In this document: piece after piece, positions 1 through 8,326 of the stretch
Layout of the letters: the number at the start of each line of letters is the position of its first letter
Numbering within the stretch: position 1 is the stretch's first letter
NCBI GenBank assembly: GCA_028279945.1
Contig: JANQMT010000200.1
Coordinates: 1-18,100 of the forward strand
Reading direction: 5' to 3'
Length of the DNA stretch: 18,100 nt
Source: JAKSCF01 sp028279945
GTDB lineage: Bacteria > Bacillota > Clostridia > Peptostreptococcales > JAAYPU01
Notes under the pieces: generated by a model
What the model saw: only the letters and a program-made list of their open reading frames with translations
Database searches by the model: none
Told to the model about the DNA's origin: nothing
Made by a program: the position numbers and the translations under genes

Positions 1-2
1 AG

Positions 3-653
3 GCGCTTGAGGCAGATGAAAATGGCAAAAAAGATTTCTCTGAAATCATAGAGCATGCTAAGAGATTAGCACCTCCTACAGAAATTGAAACGGGTAAAAT
101 CGTAGGTGGATTTGCACACAATCAAGTATTGGCTTTAGCCGATAAAGTAATTGATGCCGTAAAGTCTGGCGCCATCAAAAAGTTCTTCGTAATGGCAGGT
201 TGTGATGGCAGAATGAAATCTAGGTCTTACTACACTGAGTTCGCAGAGCAATTGCCAAAAGATACAGTGATTCTAACTGCAGGTTGTGCAAAGTATCGTT
301 ACAACAAACTAGATTTAGGCGACATCGGTGGAATTCCAAGAGTACTGGACGCAGGGCAATGTAATGACTCTTATTCACTAGCGGTGGTAGCTCTTAAATT
401 AAAAGAAGTATTTGAACTTAATGATATCAATGATTTACCAATCGCATATAATATTGCATGGTATGAGCAAAAAGCAGTAATCGTATTACTTGCATTGCTT
501 CACCTAGGCGTTAAGAACATCAAGCTTGGACCAACACTTCCAGCATTCTTATCTCCAAACGTAGCAAATGTATTGGTCGAAACATTTGGTATCAATGGCA
601 TGACAAATGTAGAAGATGATTTAAATCAATTCTTAGGAGAAACTGCAAAGTAA
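3..653 (+). CDS. hcp: Hybrid-cluster protein (hydroxylamine reductase), C-terminal part
   Basis: This is the C-terminal part (216 residues) of Hcp; the frame is open to the left edge, so the start lies outside the window. Hcp is a cytoplasmic Fe-S protein with hydroxylamine reductase and nitric oxide reductase activity. The visible part keeps the hybrid-cluster ligands at the family spacing: Cys67 (MAGCDGR, the persulfide cysteine), Cys95 (TAGCAKY), Cys120 (GQCNDSY) and Glu155 (WYEQK). The intervals of 28, 25 and 35 residues match Cys406, Cys434, Cys459 and Glu494 of Desulfovibrio Hcp. The gene ends in TAA and is followed by a hairpin terminator, so it is transcribed separately from the MerR gene. 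The N-terminal [4Fe-4S] or [2Fe-2S] motif cannot be seen here. Confidence 0.95.
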   Translation, partial: ALEADENGKKDFSEIIEHAKRLAPPTEIETGKIVGGFAHNQVLALADKVIDAVKSGAIKKFFVMAGCDGRMKSRSYYTEFAEQLPKDTVILTAGCAKYRYNKLDLGDIGGIPRVLDAGQCNDSYSLAVVALKLKEVFELNDINDLPIAYNIAWYEQKAVIVLLALLHLGVKNIKLGPTLPAFLSPNVANVLVETFGINGMTNVEDDLNQFLGETAK

Positions 654-676
654 AATTTAATTACAGAAATAAATTA

Positions 677-707
677 AAGAAGCCGGGCGATATGCCTAGC
701 TTCTTTT
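677..707 (+). terminator. Rho-independent terminator of hcp
   Basis: The arms AAGAAGC (677-683) and GCTTCTT (699-705) pair perfectly. The stem continues inward past one mismatch and one G-U pair to a GGC/GCC top with a GATAT loop. A short T-run follows. It lies 24 bases after the hcp stop codon. Confidence 0.85.
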
Positions 708-800
708 AGGTTGTAGACAAATTGCATTTTTTCTTATCAATCTTTTTATTGCTTATAATATAGAAAAGATGTATTAGTTATGAAAATTTTATGATTTATA

Positions 801-831
801 TTGACTTACCAGTTGGTGACAGGTGTAATGT
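801..831 (+). promoter_or_regulatory. Candidate promoter of the MerR gene, long spacer
   Basis: TTGACT (801-806) is followed after 19 bases by TAATGT (826-831), about 20 bases before the AAAGGAGG ribosome binding site of the MerR gene. A 19-20 bp spacer is typical of promoters that MerR proteins activate by DNA distortion. The spacer contains a short inverted repeat, ACCA-gt-TGGT. Autoregulation is inferred. A TATGAT at 832-837 is a competing -10 but sits too far from this -35. Confidence 0.45.
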
Positions 832-852
832 TATGATAAAGGAGGTATTATA

Positions 853-1581
853 ATGAGAATAAATGAAGCAGCAGACCTTTGTGGATTACCTAAGAAAACA
901 ATAAAGTATTATGAAGAAGAAAAATTGATTCATCCTAAAAGGAACAATACAAACAATTATAGAGAATATCAAGACGAAGATATCAAGATTCTAAAAGAAA
1001 TTAAATTGTTAAGAAAATTAGGGTTTACAATTGAAGATATAAGAATAATATTGAAGAACCCAGAGGATTTAAAGCTATTGTTTGAAAATCATATTAAAGA
1101 ATTGGATACAAACATTAAAAATATGAATAAAACAAAAGAGATTTGTATCAATATTTTAGTTGAAAATGACCAATCAGAGGGTATAGACTTTGCTAATTAC
1201 CTAGAAAACATTTCAAATATGGAGAGAGAAGGGTATCAGTTTATGGAAGAGAATATAAAACAAAGAAAGTTTAGAAGAGATTCAAATTTAACCATCATTT
1301 TCATAACGGTATTTGTATTAGTGGTTATTACTTTAGGGATTTTTTTGAATAATAATATTCTAGGGATCATACTGTTTTTAACCATCACAATAACTGTTCT
1401 GGGATTTTTAGTTCTATGGCATTCCAAAACAACAGCATATATTTGTAAACAGTGCGATACGAAATTTAATATTACCTTTTCAACAGATTTAGTTTCACCT
1501 CAAGTGCCGCCCAATAAAAAATATTTGAAATGCCCAAATTGTAAAAAGCGAACTTGGGCCAGAGAATCATATAGAGACTAA
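853..1581 (+). CDS. MerR-family regulator with two membrane helices and a zinc ribbon
   Basis: This 242-residue protein has an N-terminal MerR winged helix (residues 1-70: MRINEAADLCGLPKKTIKYYE, then NNYREYQDEDI) and a coiled-coil dimerisation stretch (about 70-140). Two hydrophobic segments follow (about 147-165 and 168-189). The C-terminal tail has CxxC pairs at Cys198/Cys201 and Cys227/Cys230, arranged like a zinc ribbon. MerR proteins are usually 110-270 residues long and soluble, and the C-terminal part senses the signal. Here the layout suggests a membrane-anchored regulator with a cytoplasmic metal-binding or redox-sensitive tail, which is inference. The start is supported by AAAGGAGG ending 7 bases upstream. 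The next gene is a cupin on the same strand 122 bases away; its target genes are unknown. Confidence 0.85.
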   Translation: MRINEAADLCGLPKKTIKYYEEEKLIHPKRNNTNNYREYQDEDIKILKEIKLLRKLGFTIEDIRIILKNPEDLKLLFENHIKELDTNIKNMNKTKEICINILVENDQSEGIDFANYLENISNMEREGYQFMEENIKQRKFRRDSNLTIIFITVFVLVVITLGIFLNNNILGIILFLTITITVLGFLVLWHSKTTAYICKQCDTKFNITFSTDLVSPQVPPNKKYLKCPNCKKRTWARESYRD

Positions 1582-1703
1582 AATAGATGATTTTGAAAGA
1601 TTTTTAGGGGAATAATAAATAATGTAAAGAACATTCTTTAAAGTGCTAAAATCAATATAATGAAAGATAATTACATTTACTAAAAAGTAATAAGGAGGAT
1701 ATC

Positions 1704-2048
1704 ATGAGTCAGAATTTAATTAAAAATATCGACTTTTCAAAAGTAATAGAGTTGGAATCTTTAGTGGCGTATCAAGAGGGCCGGGTTGTCAGCAGAACTT
1801 TATCCCAAGGTAAACCTTTAAGCGTTACTTTGTTTGCATTTGATAAAGGAGAAGAAATCAGCGCTCATTCAGCTGGAGGAGATGCAATGGTATATGTACT
1901 AGATGGTGAAACCGAGGTCACCATCGATCAAGAAACCTTTAAAGTAAAAAAAGGAGAAACCATTGTAATGCCTAAAAATATACCTCATGCACTTTTGGCA
2001 ACTGAAAAATTTAAAATGCTATTGATAGTGGTATTTAGCCTTACTTAG
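1704..2048 (+). CDS. Small single-domain cupin protein
   Basis: This 114-residue protein is one cupin barrel. Motif 1 is degenerate (GEEISAHSAGGDAMVYVLDG, about residues 49-68): it keeps His55 but lacks the second His of HxH. Motif 2 (GETIVMPKNIPHALLA, about 85-100) keeps PxxIPH with His95. With only some of the usual metal ligands, the protein may bind metal weakly or act as a small-molecule binding or sensing protein; no reaction can be assigned. The start is set by AAGGAGG 5 bases upstream. A TATAAT at 1656-1661 could be its -10, but I see no convincing -35. The gene converges on nifV. Confidence 0.85.
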   Translation: MSQNLIKNIDFSKVIELESLVAYQEGRVVSRTLSQGKPLSVTLFAFDKGEEISAHSAGGDAMVYVLDGETEVTIDQETFKVKKGETIVMPKNIPHALLATEKFKMLLIVVFSLT

Positions 2049-2074
2049 TAGTGCTGGAGCTAATGATAGAAAAT

Positions 2075-2098
2075 GGGGACGGTTAGCCATCCCCTGTT
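2075..2098. terminator. Bidirectional hairpin between the cupin gene and nifV
   Basis: GGGGA-c-GG, a TTAG loop and CC-a-TCCCC form a G+C-rich hairpin (2075-2094). On the plus strand it follows the cupin stop by 26 bases; on the minus strand it is followed by ATTTTCT and lies 105 bases after nifV. The T-runs are short on both sides, so strength is uncertain. It is the best candidate for the end of the nif-mod-nifV transcript. Confidence 0.55.
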
Positions 2099-2158
2099 TA
2101 GCTTATTGAAAAAATACTAGAAAAATAAATATAGGAGTTTAATTAGGGGTTGCTGAAC

Positions 2159-2181
2159 GAATATGACTGTATTCATTTTTT
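2159..2181 (+). terminator. Weak A+T-rich hairpin with T-run
   Basis: GAATAT, a GACT loop and GTATTC (2159-2174) form a 6-bp stem with one G-T pair, followed directly by ATTTTTT. It could be a second terminator for plus-strand transcripts reading towards nifV. The stem is short and low in G+C. Confidence 0.35.
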
Positions 2182-2198
2182 AACAGGTAATGATGGAG

Positions 2199-3326
2199 TT
2201 ATATACTTTTAGAAGACTTAACCATTACTTGACGATTTAAAAAACTCTCAACATCTATATGCTTATTATGAATGTACTCATTTCTGAGCAGTTTCAAAAT
2301 ATGATTTGCTTCTTTTTTATTAATATGGATACCCATTTGTAACAATTTATTCATTATACTCGAAACGCCTGAAAATTTACCAATAACAATTTCTCTTTTC
2401 CGTCCTATTTCCTCCGGTCTAAATACTTCATATGTGTCGGGATCTTTTATAAGGCCATCCACGTGAATACCTGACTCGTGGGAAAAAACACGTTTACCCA
2501 CGATTGGCTTTCTGTCATGTACGCTCTCGCCAGAATTTTTTTGCACTAAGGTAGAGAGCTCAACCAGCTTAGAAATTTTAAAATCAGTATGGCATGATGT
2601 AATATATTTTAAAGCCATTACAATTTCTTCTAAAGATGTATTGCCAGCTCTTTCACCAAGCCCATTAACACAGCAACTGATATACCTAGCCCCAGCTCTA
2701 TAGGCACATAAAGTATTGGCGGTCGCCATCCCAAAATCATTATGGGCATGAAAATCAATATCTCCTTTAAAATACTTTTTGATTTTTTTAACGACTTCAA
2801 ATGATTGAATAGGGTCCAATGCACCTACCGTATCAGAGTACCTTACTCTTTTCACTCCAAACTTTTCTGCACGATTTAATATCTGACGTAAGAAATCAAG
2901 GTTAGATCTTGATGCATCTTCTATTCCTATAGAAACCGTTACATTTTTCCCCAAAGCATACTGGATACATGTTTCAAGCTCGTCAATGACCCAATGATAA
3001 TCTTTTTTTAATTTTTTATATATATGAAGCTCAGAACCCGGAACCGATATATGTATGTCTTTCACACCACATTTCAATGAGTCATTAATATCTTTAAGCT
3101 TTAGTCTGTTCCATGAAATAATTTTAGCATTTAATCCTAAAGCCATGATTTTCTTCATACAATTTTGCTCTTCTATTCCCATAGCAGGTATTCCAGCTTC
3201 AATATAATCAACACCTGCTTCATCAAGCTTTTTTGCAATCTCAATTTTTTCTTCTTCCAAGAAAACAATACCTGCAGTTTGTTCTCCATCTCTAAGGGTT
3301 GTATCTACGATATAAAAATCTTTCAT
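2199..3326 (-). CDS. nifV: Homocitrate synthase NifV
   Basis: NifV condenses acetyl-CoA with 2-oxoglutarate to make homocitrate, the organic acid of FeMo-co. The 375-residue protein has the DRE-TIM signature DTTLRDGEQT at residues 8-17, the metal-binding HAH at 193-195 within FHAHNDFG, the loop GLGERAGNTSLEE and a distal SHESGIHVDG motif. Its length fits the NifV/LeuA-like family without a LeuA regulatory domain. AAAGGA lies about 9 bases before the ATG. It is the last gene of the nif-mod unit, 56 bases after modC. A general homocitrate or isopropylmalate synthase is the alternative, but position after nifB and modABC argues for NifV. Confidence 0.93.
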   Translation of the reverse strand: MKDFYIVDTTLRDGEQTAGIVFLEEEKIEIAKKLDEAGVDYIEAGIPAMGIEEQNCMKKIMALGLNAKIISWNRLKLKDINDSLKCGVKDIHISVPGSELHIYKKLKKDYHWVIDELETCIQYALGKNVTVSIGIEDASRSNLDFLRQILNRAEKFGVKRVRYSDTVGALDPIQSFEVVKKIKKYFKGDIDFHAHNDFGMATANTLCAYRAGARYISCCVNGLGERAGNTSLEEIVMALKYITSCHTDFKISKLVELSTLVQKNSGESVHDRKPIVGKRVFSHESGIHVDGLIKDPDTYEVFRPEEIGRKREIVIGKFSGVSSIMNKLLQMGIHINKKEANHILKLLRNEYIHNKHIDVESFLNRQVMVKSSKSI

Positions 3327-3382
3327 AGCAATCAGTCCTTTATCTCATTATGTTGAGAACTTTATTTAAAAATTAAACAAAT

Positions 3383-4492
3383 TCAATTAAAAGCAAATAG
3401 CTTTTCTTCATCAAGTTTTATATAAAGTGGTTGTGGTAATTGTTTTACCTGTTCCCACTTTTCCTTTGGGATATCCCATCGCAAATCATAGTTTACCGAA
3501 GTAGAATGAACTTCCTTTAGATAGATGATGACATTAAAAGTTGAAACGCTTGTACCAACAATTTTACATTCTATAACATTCGTATCCTCATTATGTTGAG
3601 CCAGCTTGATATGATGCTCACGTATACCTACTTTATTGAATGAGGATAGAATAGATTGTTTTATTTTAAAAGGTCTTTTAAATGTTGAAATATTAACCAC
3701 TTCATTGGATATGGGTAAAGCATTTAAAATATTTTTGCAGCCTGTCATTTTTGCTGCTGCTTCATTTGGAGGATACTGAAATAAAGTATCCTTTTTACCA
3801 TATGCACTGATGCTTCCTTCTGAAAAAATAGCCAACTCTTTAGATATACTATACGCTTCATTAATATTATGACTTACCAAAATGGTGGTTCCATGATAGG
3901 AATTCAATATTTCTAACAGCTGATTTTCCATTTCGTAACGCAAGTGATTATCCAGAGCTGAAAATGGCTCATCCAGCAACAATATTTCCGGTTCAACCAT
4001 TAAGGCGCGAGCCAGCGCCACCCGCTGTTGTTGACCGCCTGACAATTGAGAGGGAAATTTATTTTCCAGTCCATTGAGTTTCATCATCTTAATTTTTTCG
4101 TGAACTTTATTTAAAATGTTTGCTTTAAGCTTTTTTTTCACTAAAAAATTTTTTAGTCCATTTTTTTTAATATAAGGCTGCGTATTTAAAAGTGCAAAAC
4201 CAATATTCTGAGTAACCGTCATATGAGGAAACAAGGCATAATCTTGAAATAAGTAACCGATTTTGCGATCTTGAATAGCAACATCAATACCTCGTTTTGA
4301 ATCAAATAAAACTTTGTCTCCTAAAATAATTTGACCTTCATTTGGTTTAACAAGCCCTGCGATGCATCGCAACGTCATACTTTTACCAGAACCGGAAGCA
4401 CCTAAAAATGAAATCCTTTTCTCACACATAGAAATATTAATATCTAAATTAAATTTATTCAAATTTTTCTTGATATCCACAATAAAAGGCAT
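3383..4492 (-). CDS. modC: Molybdate ABC transporter ATP-binding protein ModC
   Basis: This 369-residue ATPase powers molybdate import together with ModA and ModB. It shows Walker A GASGSGKS (31-38), the Q-loop LFQDYALFPH (81-90), the signature LSGGQ (150-154), Walker B ILLLDEP (170-176) and the switch His208. The C-terminal 120 residues match a TOBE/Mop-type molybdate-binding region by position, although I recognise no sharp motif there. A lysine-rich stretch at about 108-130 lengthens the helical domain between the Q-loop and the signature. The gene begins 3 bases after the modB stop; its weak GAGG ribosome site lies inside the end of modB, so translation is probably coupled. It ends in TGA. 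Confidence 0.92.
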   Translation of the reverse strand: MPFIVDIKKNLNKFNLDINISMCEKRISFLGASGSGKSMTLRCIAGLVKPNEGQIILGDKVLFDSKRGIDVAIQDRKIGYLFQDYALFPHMTVTQNIGFALLNTQPYIKKNGLKNFLVKKKLKANILNKVHEKIKMMKLNGLENKFPSQLSGGQQQRVALARALMVEPEILLLDEPFSALDNHLRYEMENQLLEILNSYHGTTILVSHNINEAYSISKELAIFSEGSISAYGKKDTLFQYPPNEAAAKMTGCKNILNALPISNEVVNISTFKRPFKIKQSILSSFNKVGIREHHIKLAQHNEDTNVIECKIVGTSVSTFNVIIYLKEVHSTSVNYDLRWDIPKEKWEQVKQLPQPLYIKLDEEKLFAFN

Positions 4493-4495
4493 TGT

Positions 4496-5176
4496 TTAAA
4501 CCTCGCTTCTTCTCTTATGTTTCTGTGATGTATCCAGCCATATGTTCATCAACAAAGTAACACTTAATGAAATCATAACGGTAACCATTACCCAAATAGA
4601 GGCACTTTTCATATCGCCGCTTTCTGAAGTGAAAAAAATGGCAATAGGCATTGTTTGGGTGCGATTAGGAATATTTCCGGCAATCATCAAAGTTGCACCA
4701 AATTCTCCAATACTTCTGGCAAATGATAACAAGATACCCGCTACGACACCTGACTTTGCTTGAGGAAGGATAACTTTAAAAAAAGTACGCCATTCGGAGA
4801 CACCTAATGTTTTAGAGGCATGAATACAATGAGGATCTACTTGCTCCAATGAGCTTCTAACGGTTTTGTACATAAGAGGGAAAGAGACAGTTGTTGCTGC
4901 AATAACCGTTGCTTCCCAAGAAAAAACCAAAGATATATCAAAAACATTTAATAATTGACCTACGGGTCCATTTTTTCCTATTAACACAAGAAGAAAAAAA
5001 CCTACAACCGTTGGTGGTAAAACAAGGGGAAGTGTCATAATGCCATCCATTAATCCTTTAAATTTTCCATCATAACCTACGATAGATTTAGCGACTAAAA
5101 CACCAAGTATCAATGTGATAGCTGTTGATAATAATGCAGTTTTTAGTGAGATAAATAATGGTGTTAGATCAATCAT
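4496..5176 (-). CDS. modB: Molybdate ABC transporter permease ModB
   Basis: This 226-residue integral membrane protein has about five to six hydrophobic segments. Its cytoplasmic EAA loop at about 119-138 (HASKTLGVSEWRTFFKVILP) docks to ModC. The following SFARSIGEFGAT stretch is characteristic of ModB and related anion permeases. The length is normal for the family. A strong GGAGGAG lies upstream of the ATG. The stop is followed by modC after 3 bases and modA ends 45 bases upstream, so the three genes form a transporter cassette inside the nif operon. Tungstate transport is possible, but the context favours molybdate. Confidence 0.93.
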   Translation of the reverse strand: MIDLTPLFISLKTALLSTAITLILGVLVAKSIVGYDGKFKGLMDGIMTLPLVLPPTVVGFFLLVLIGKNGPVGQLLNVFDISLVFSWEATVIAATTVSFPLMYKTVRSSLEQVDPHCIHASKTLGVSEWRTFFKVILPQAKSGVVAGILLSFARSIGEFGATLMIAGNIPNRTQTMPIAIFFTSESGDMKSASIWVMVTVMISLSVTLLMNIWLDTSQKHKRRSEV

Positions 5177-5221
5177 TATGCTTCTCCTCCATTTAGGCTG
5201 TGTTCCTATACGAGATACCAG

Positions 5222-6010
5222 CTAATTAATCATGTGAAAACCATAGCTTTCAAAGACCTTTTTAACATCATCCGTATATAAAAAATCAATAAATGACTGA
5301 GCGAGTTCTTTCTTTTTGCTGTCTTGAATGATGGCTACAGGATAAATGATGGGTGTGTGTGCACTTGCTTTAGCCCATTCTACTATCTTGACATCATCCG
5401 TTGTCATAGCGTCTGTTTCATAAACGATGCCGCCGTCAACATTACCTGTTTCTACCCAAGTTAATACCTCTTTTACATTCTTCCCATAAACCATATTTTC
5501 TGAAAGCAGTATAAAAAGATTTAAACTATCTAAAACTTCCTTGGCATATCTGCCTGCAGGAACACTGTCAGGTTCTCCAATTGCAAATTTTTCGATGTCA
5601 TCTGAAGTTAAATCACTGAAACCTTTAATTTTCAAAGAACTTTTAGGAACTATGAGGACCAGCTTATTTTCCAAGAGGTTGTTTTTAGATGGATCAACAA
5701 TTAAATTCTTTTCTTCTAAGTTCTGCATCTTGGACTGAGAAGCTGACATGAAAACATCTACAGGAGAACCTTTTTCTATTTGGTGTTGTAAAGAACCGGA
5801 AGACCCAAAGTTAATGGTCAATTGATTATTAGGGTATTTTGCTTCATAGAGTTCTTTTATTTCCAACATGCTATTGCTTAGACTGGATGCCGCTGAGACG
5901 AATAATTCTTCAGAATCAGCCTTATCACAACCCGATAAAAATACAAGTATAAATATGAGGTGCAGTATTCAACTGAAACATATAAAAATATGGTATTTGG
6001 GCTTATGCAT
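5222..6010 (-). CDS. modA: Molybdate-binding lipoprotein ModA, frame interrupted by TGA in the signal peptide
   Basis: Read from the ATG at 6010 this frame has 262 codons, the usual ModA length, but codon 14 is TGA (5971-5969). The ATG overlaps the nifB stop by 8 bases and has AAAGGAGGG 7 bases upstream, so this is the natural start. Before the TGA is MHKPKYHIFICFS; after it comes a hydrophobic run ending in the lipobox LSGC (Cys28), then EELFVSAASSL, typical of mature ModA. Later motifs are SSGSLQHQI, DVFMSAS and VYETDA. Everything after the TGA is intact to TAG. The next in-frame ATG (5869) lies inside the mature protein and lacks a ribosome site. The gene may be a recent pseudogene, the base may be an error, or the stop may be read through at low level. 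Confidence 0.85.
5969..5971 (-). other. In-frame TGA at codon 14 of modA
   Basis: The minus strand reads TGA between codons for Ser13 and Ile15, with the same frame open on both sides. TGA is a true stop in this genome: modC, nifN and the AcoR-like regulator all end with it. Confidence 0.9.
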
Positions 6011-6950
6011 GTTTTAACCCTCCTTTTTCACTCACTTCTTTCAAATGATTTGCGATATGGTTAACATTTATTTTTTTATTTGAAAGGCAGCCATGACCTC
6101 TGAATTCATGTGACTTGTCGTTTTCAAGCTGACCTATAGCATCTGACCTGCATTGCTGACAATGATACATTTGTTGGATGTGAGTCTTACATTTATTCCG
6201 TTTAGAATCAATCTCTTTTTTAGATATTTGTTCAACATTTTCAAAAATAGTATCTTTTACAGGTAGTAATGGCATAATATTGGTTAATTCGGCACCTGCA
6301 TGCTTTGCTTTTTTTACAACCGTTTCAATATGATGTTCATTGATGCCCTTTATCATAACAATGTTGACCTTACATATGACGCCTTTTGAGCTTAGATATT
6401 CTAAGCCTTCCAACTGGCGTTCAATTAAAAGTTGTGCACCCTCTTTACCTGTAACCTTTTTTCCATTATCATAAGCATACTCATAAATATTTGCACCTAC
6501 AATTGGGTTGACTGCATTAATGGTGATGGTAACATAGTTGATGCCCATATCAAGCAGCTCTTTACTGTATTTAGGGAGATTCAATCCATTTGTTGAAAGA
6601 CAAAAAGTCATTTCAGGATCATATGCCTTTATGAGTTTTATGGCTTCACTTACTTTATCAAAGTTTGCCAAAGCATCACCGGGTCCTGCTATACCTACGA
6701 CTGATAAATGATCAACCTTTGCTTTTACTTCTTTAAATTTATCAAAAGCTTCTATTGGAGTTAGTATTTCACTTGAAACCCCCGGCCTGCTTTCATTAAC
6801 ACAATCATACTTGCGATTGCAATAATGGCATTTTATATTACATTTTGGTGCTACAGGAATATGCATTCTTGAATATTTGTGTGCGTAAACGTTATAACAA
6901 GGGTGTTTCACAAAATTTAAAGTACTTTTTTCTTGCAATCGTGCTTTCAT
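6003..6950 (-). CDS. nifB: FeMo-co biosynthesis radical SAM protein NifB
   Basis: NifB joins two [4Fe-4S] clusters and inserts carbide and sulfur to make NifB-co, the precursor of FeMo-co. The 315-residue protein starts with the family motif HPCYN (16-20). It has the radical SAM CxxxCxxC at Cys37, Cys41 and Cys44 (CNIKCHYC), then NRKYDC, the GIAGPGDALAN loop and a C-terminal CQQCRSDAIG. It lacks the NifX-like C-terminal domain found in many proteobacterial NifB proteins, as is common in clostridia and archaea. The start codon overlaps the nifN stop (ATGA, 6950-6947) and its end overlaps the start of modA by 8 bases. Confidence 0.97.
   Translation of the reverse strand: MKARLQEKSTLNFVKHPCYNVYAHKYSRMHIPVAPKCNIKCHYCNRKYDCVNESRPGVSSEILTPIEAFDKFKEVKAKVDHLSVVGIAGPGDALANFDKVSEAIKLIKAYDPEMTFCLSTNGLNLPKYSKELLDMGINYVTITINAVNPIVGANIYEYAYDNGKKVTGKEGAQLLIERQLEGLEYLSSKGVICKVNIVMIKGINEHHIETVVKKAKHAGAELTNIMPLLPVKDTIFENVEQISKKEIDSKRNKCKTHIQQMYHCQQCRSDAIGQLENDKSHEFRGHGCLSNKKINVNHIANHLKEVSEKGGLKHA
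6018..6026 (-). promoter_or_regulatory. Ribosome binding site that fixes the modA start
   Basis: The minus strand reads AAAGGAGGG here, inside the last codons of nifB and 7 bases before ATG 6010. This strong site is the main reason to place the modA start upstream of its internal TGA rather than at 5869. Confidence 0.8.
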
Positions 6951-8326
6951 AATACCGCCTCGTTTCTTAAATAATACAGTTCATACATTTTTGTTCTATA
7001 TTGACCATGCTTTTCGTCCAACAGCGTATTGGTTATTTGATCAAGAAAGAGCATGGATCCATCATACCCAACGGAAACCTTTCTTTGTCCGCCAATTTGA
7101 TCATGTATCGGAAACCCAATTCTTACTAAGGGAATGCCCTCTTTTTCTGTAATGAAAGCGCCATCTGAGTTTCCAATTAGAATATTGACGCCTTCATTAA
7201 CAGAAAGCTCTTTTATTTTTTCAAAATCAGTATCATCTAAAATTAATATTTCCTCTTGTATCTTTTGTATATCCTCATGCAACATTTGTTTTAACTTGGA
7301 TGCTTTTGTTCCTGTTGCCACCACTTTAGGAACAATACCATTCTCAATACATAATTTAGTCAGAGAATAAACCATTTCCGGATCTCCAAATATTGCGGCT
7401 CTTCCTTCGCCATTATATTTATGAGAATCGATCATGCCATCTAACATTCTGCCTCTTGCCTCAAGAATTTTCTTAGGAATCTCTAATTTTGAAAACTGGT
7501 TTAACAGCCCAATAAAACGGTCATTATTTTCTAACCCAATGGGTATAGGGCATTTGTATAGTGGAACACCGAATGTATCCTCAAGGTATTTACCGGGCGA
7601 ATTTTCTTCTGATAAAATAGTGCTCATTTCAATGGTTGCCACAGCACCGCTCATTTTCTTAATATCTTCTAATTTTGTTCCTTCATTGTGTATTTTTTTA
7701 TACGCACCCTTTTTATACTCTGAATCTAAAGTATGACTTATATCGGGTAATAAAGTATATTGAATCTCCATGCGTTCAAGTATTTCTTTAATGCTCCTAA
7801 TATCAGCAGGTGAAATGTTGCCAACAATGATATTTAACGTTTCATTTTTTGGACTTTTATGCGTTAACTCTTCCACAATTCTTCTCAGTGTAAAATAATA
7901 CCCTTCATATTGACTGCTGCCATAACCTGGTGTAGAGGCTGTAATAAATGTAACATCATCTGTTTTTTCTTCTTTGCTGAACTCCGTTACAATTCCTTTT
8001 ATATCTTCTCCAATGGTTTCTGCTAAGCAACTGGTACAAATACCAATAAATTTAGGCTTATAAATTTGAATCACATTTTTTAACCCTTTTTTAAGGCTGC
8101 CGGATCCGCCATATATGGTCTGCTTTTCGTTAAGTGCGGATGATGCGATATCAATAGGCTCATTATAATGGGTAGCAATATGTCTTCTTATATAGGTACT
8201 GCACCCTTGAGAACCATGAATCATGGCAACGGCGCTTTCAATACCTTTAAAGGCTATGGATGCGCCCATTGGCATGCACATTTTACATGGATTAACATCT
8301 AGATTTACATAATTCTTATTGCGCAT
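6947..8326 (-). CDS. nifN: FeMo-co scaffold protein NifN
   Basis: NifN pairs with NifE to form the scaffold on which NifB-co matures to FeMo-co. The protein of about 459 residues is NifK-like: NPCKMCMPMGA near residue 15, then HGSQGCSTYIRRHIATH, then CTSCLAETIGEDI, then FITASTPGYGSSQYEGY. Closest kin is NifK, but NifK proper lies upstream and this copy follows nifE. The beginning reads GTG ATG ATG ATG at 8335-8324; I chose the last ATG because AGGTG lies 6 bases before it, and starts at 8329, 8332 or 8335 are possible. It overlaps the end of nifE and shares ATGA with nifB, so nifE, nifN and nifB are likely translationally coupled. Confidence 0.95.
   Translation of the reverse strand: MRNKNYVNLDVNPCKMCMPMGASIAFKGIESAVAMIHGSQGCSTYIRRHIATHYNEPIDIASSALNEKQTIYGGSGSLKKGLKNVIQIYKPKFIGICTSCLAETIGEDIKGIVTEFSKEEKTDDVTFITASTPGYGSSQYEGYYFTLRRIVEELTHKSPKNETLNIIVGNISPADIRSIKEILERMEIQYTLLPDISHTLDSEYKKGAYKKIHNEGTKLEDIKKMSGAVATIEMSTILSEENSPGKYLEDTFGVPLYKCPIPIGLENNDRFIGLLNQFSKLEIPKKILEARGRMLDGMIDSHKYNGEGRAAIFGDPEMVYSLTKLCIENGIVPKVVATGTKASKLKQMLHEDIQKIQEEILILDDTDFEKIKELSVNEGVNILIGNSDGAFITEKEGIPLVRIGFPIHDQIGGQRKVSVGYDGSMLFLDQITNTLLDEKHGQYRTKMYELYYLRNEAVL

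Noticed and set aside
5222..5869. Starting ModA at the ATG at 5869
   Set aside because: It would remove the signal peptide, the lipobox and the conserved VSAASSL strand, and has no ribosome binding site.
5969..5971. TGA in modA as selenocysteine or as a sense codon through an alternative genetic code
   Set aside because: It lies in a signal peptide with no conserved cysteine, I see no bacterial SECIS-like hairpin right after it, and modC, nifN and the AcoR-like gene use TGA as their normal stop.
7134..7736. Open frames on the plus strand across nifN
   Set aside because: They are opposite-strand shadows of a well-supported gene, have no ribosome sites and match no protein family I know.
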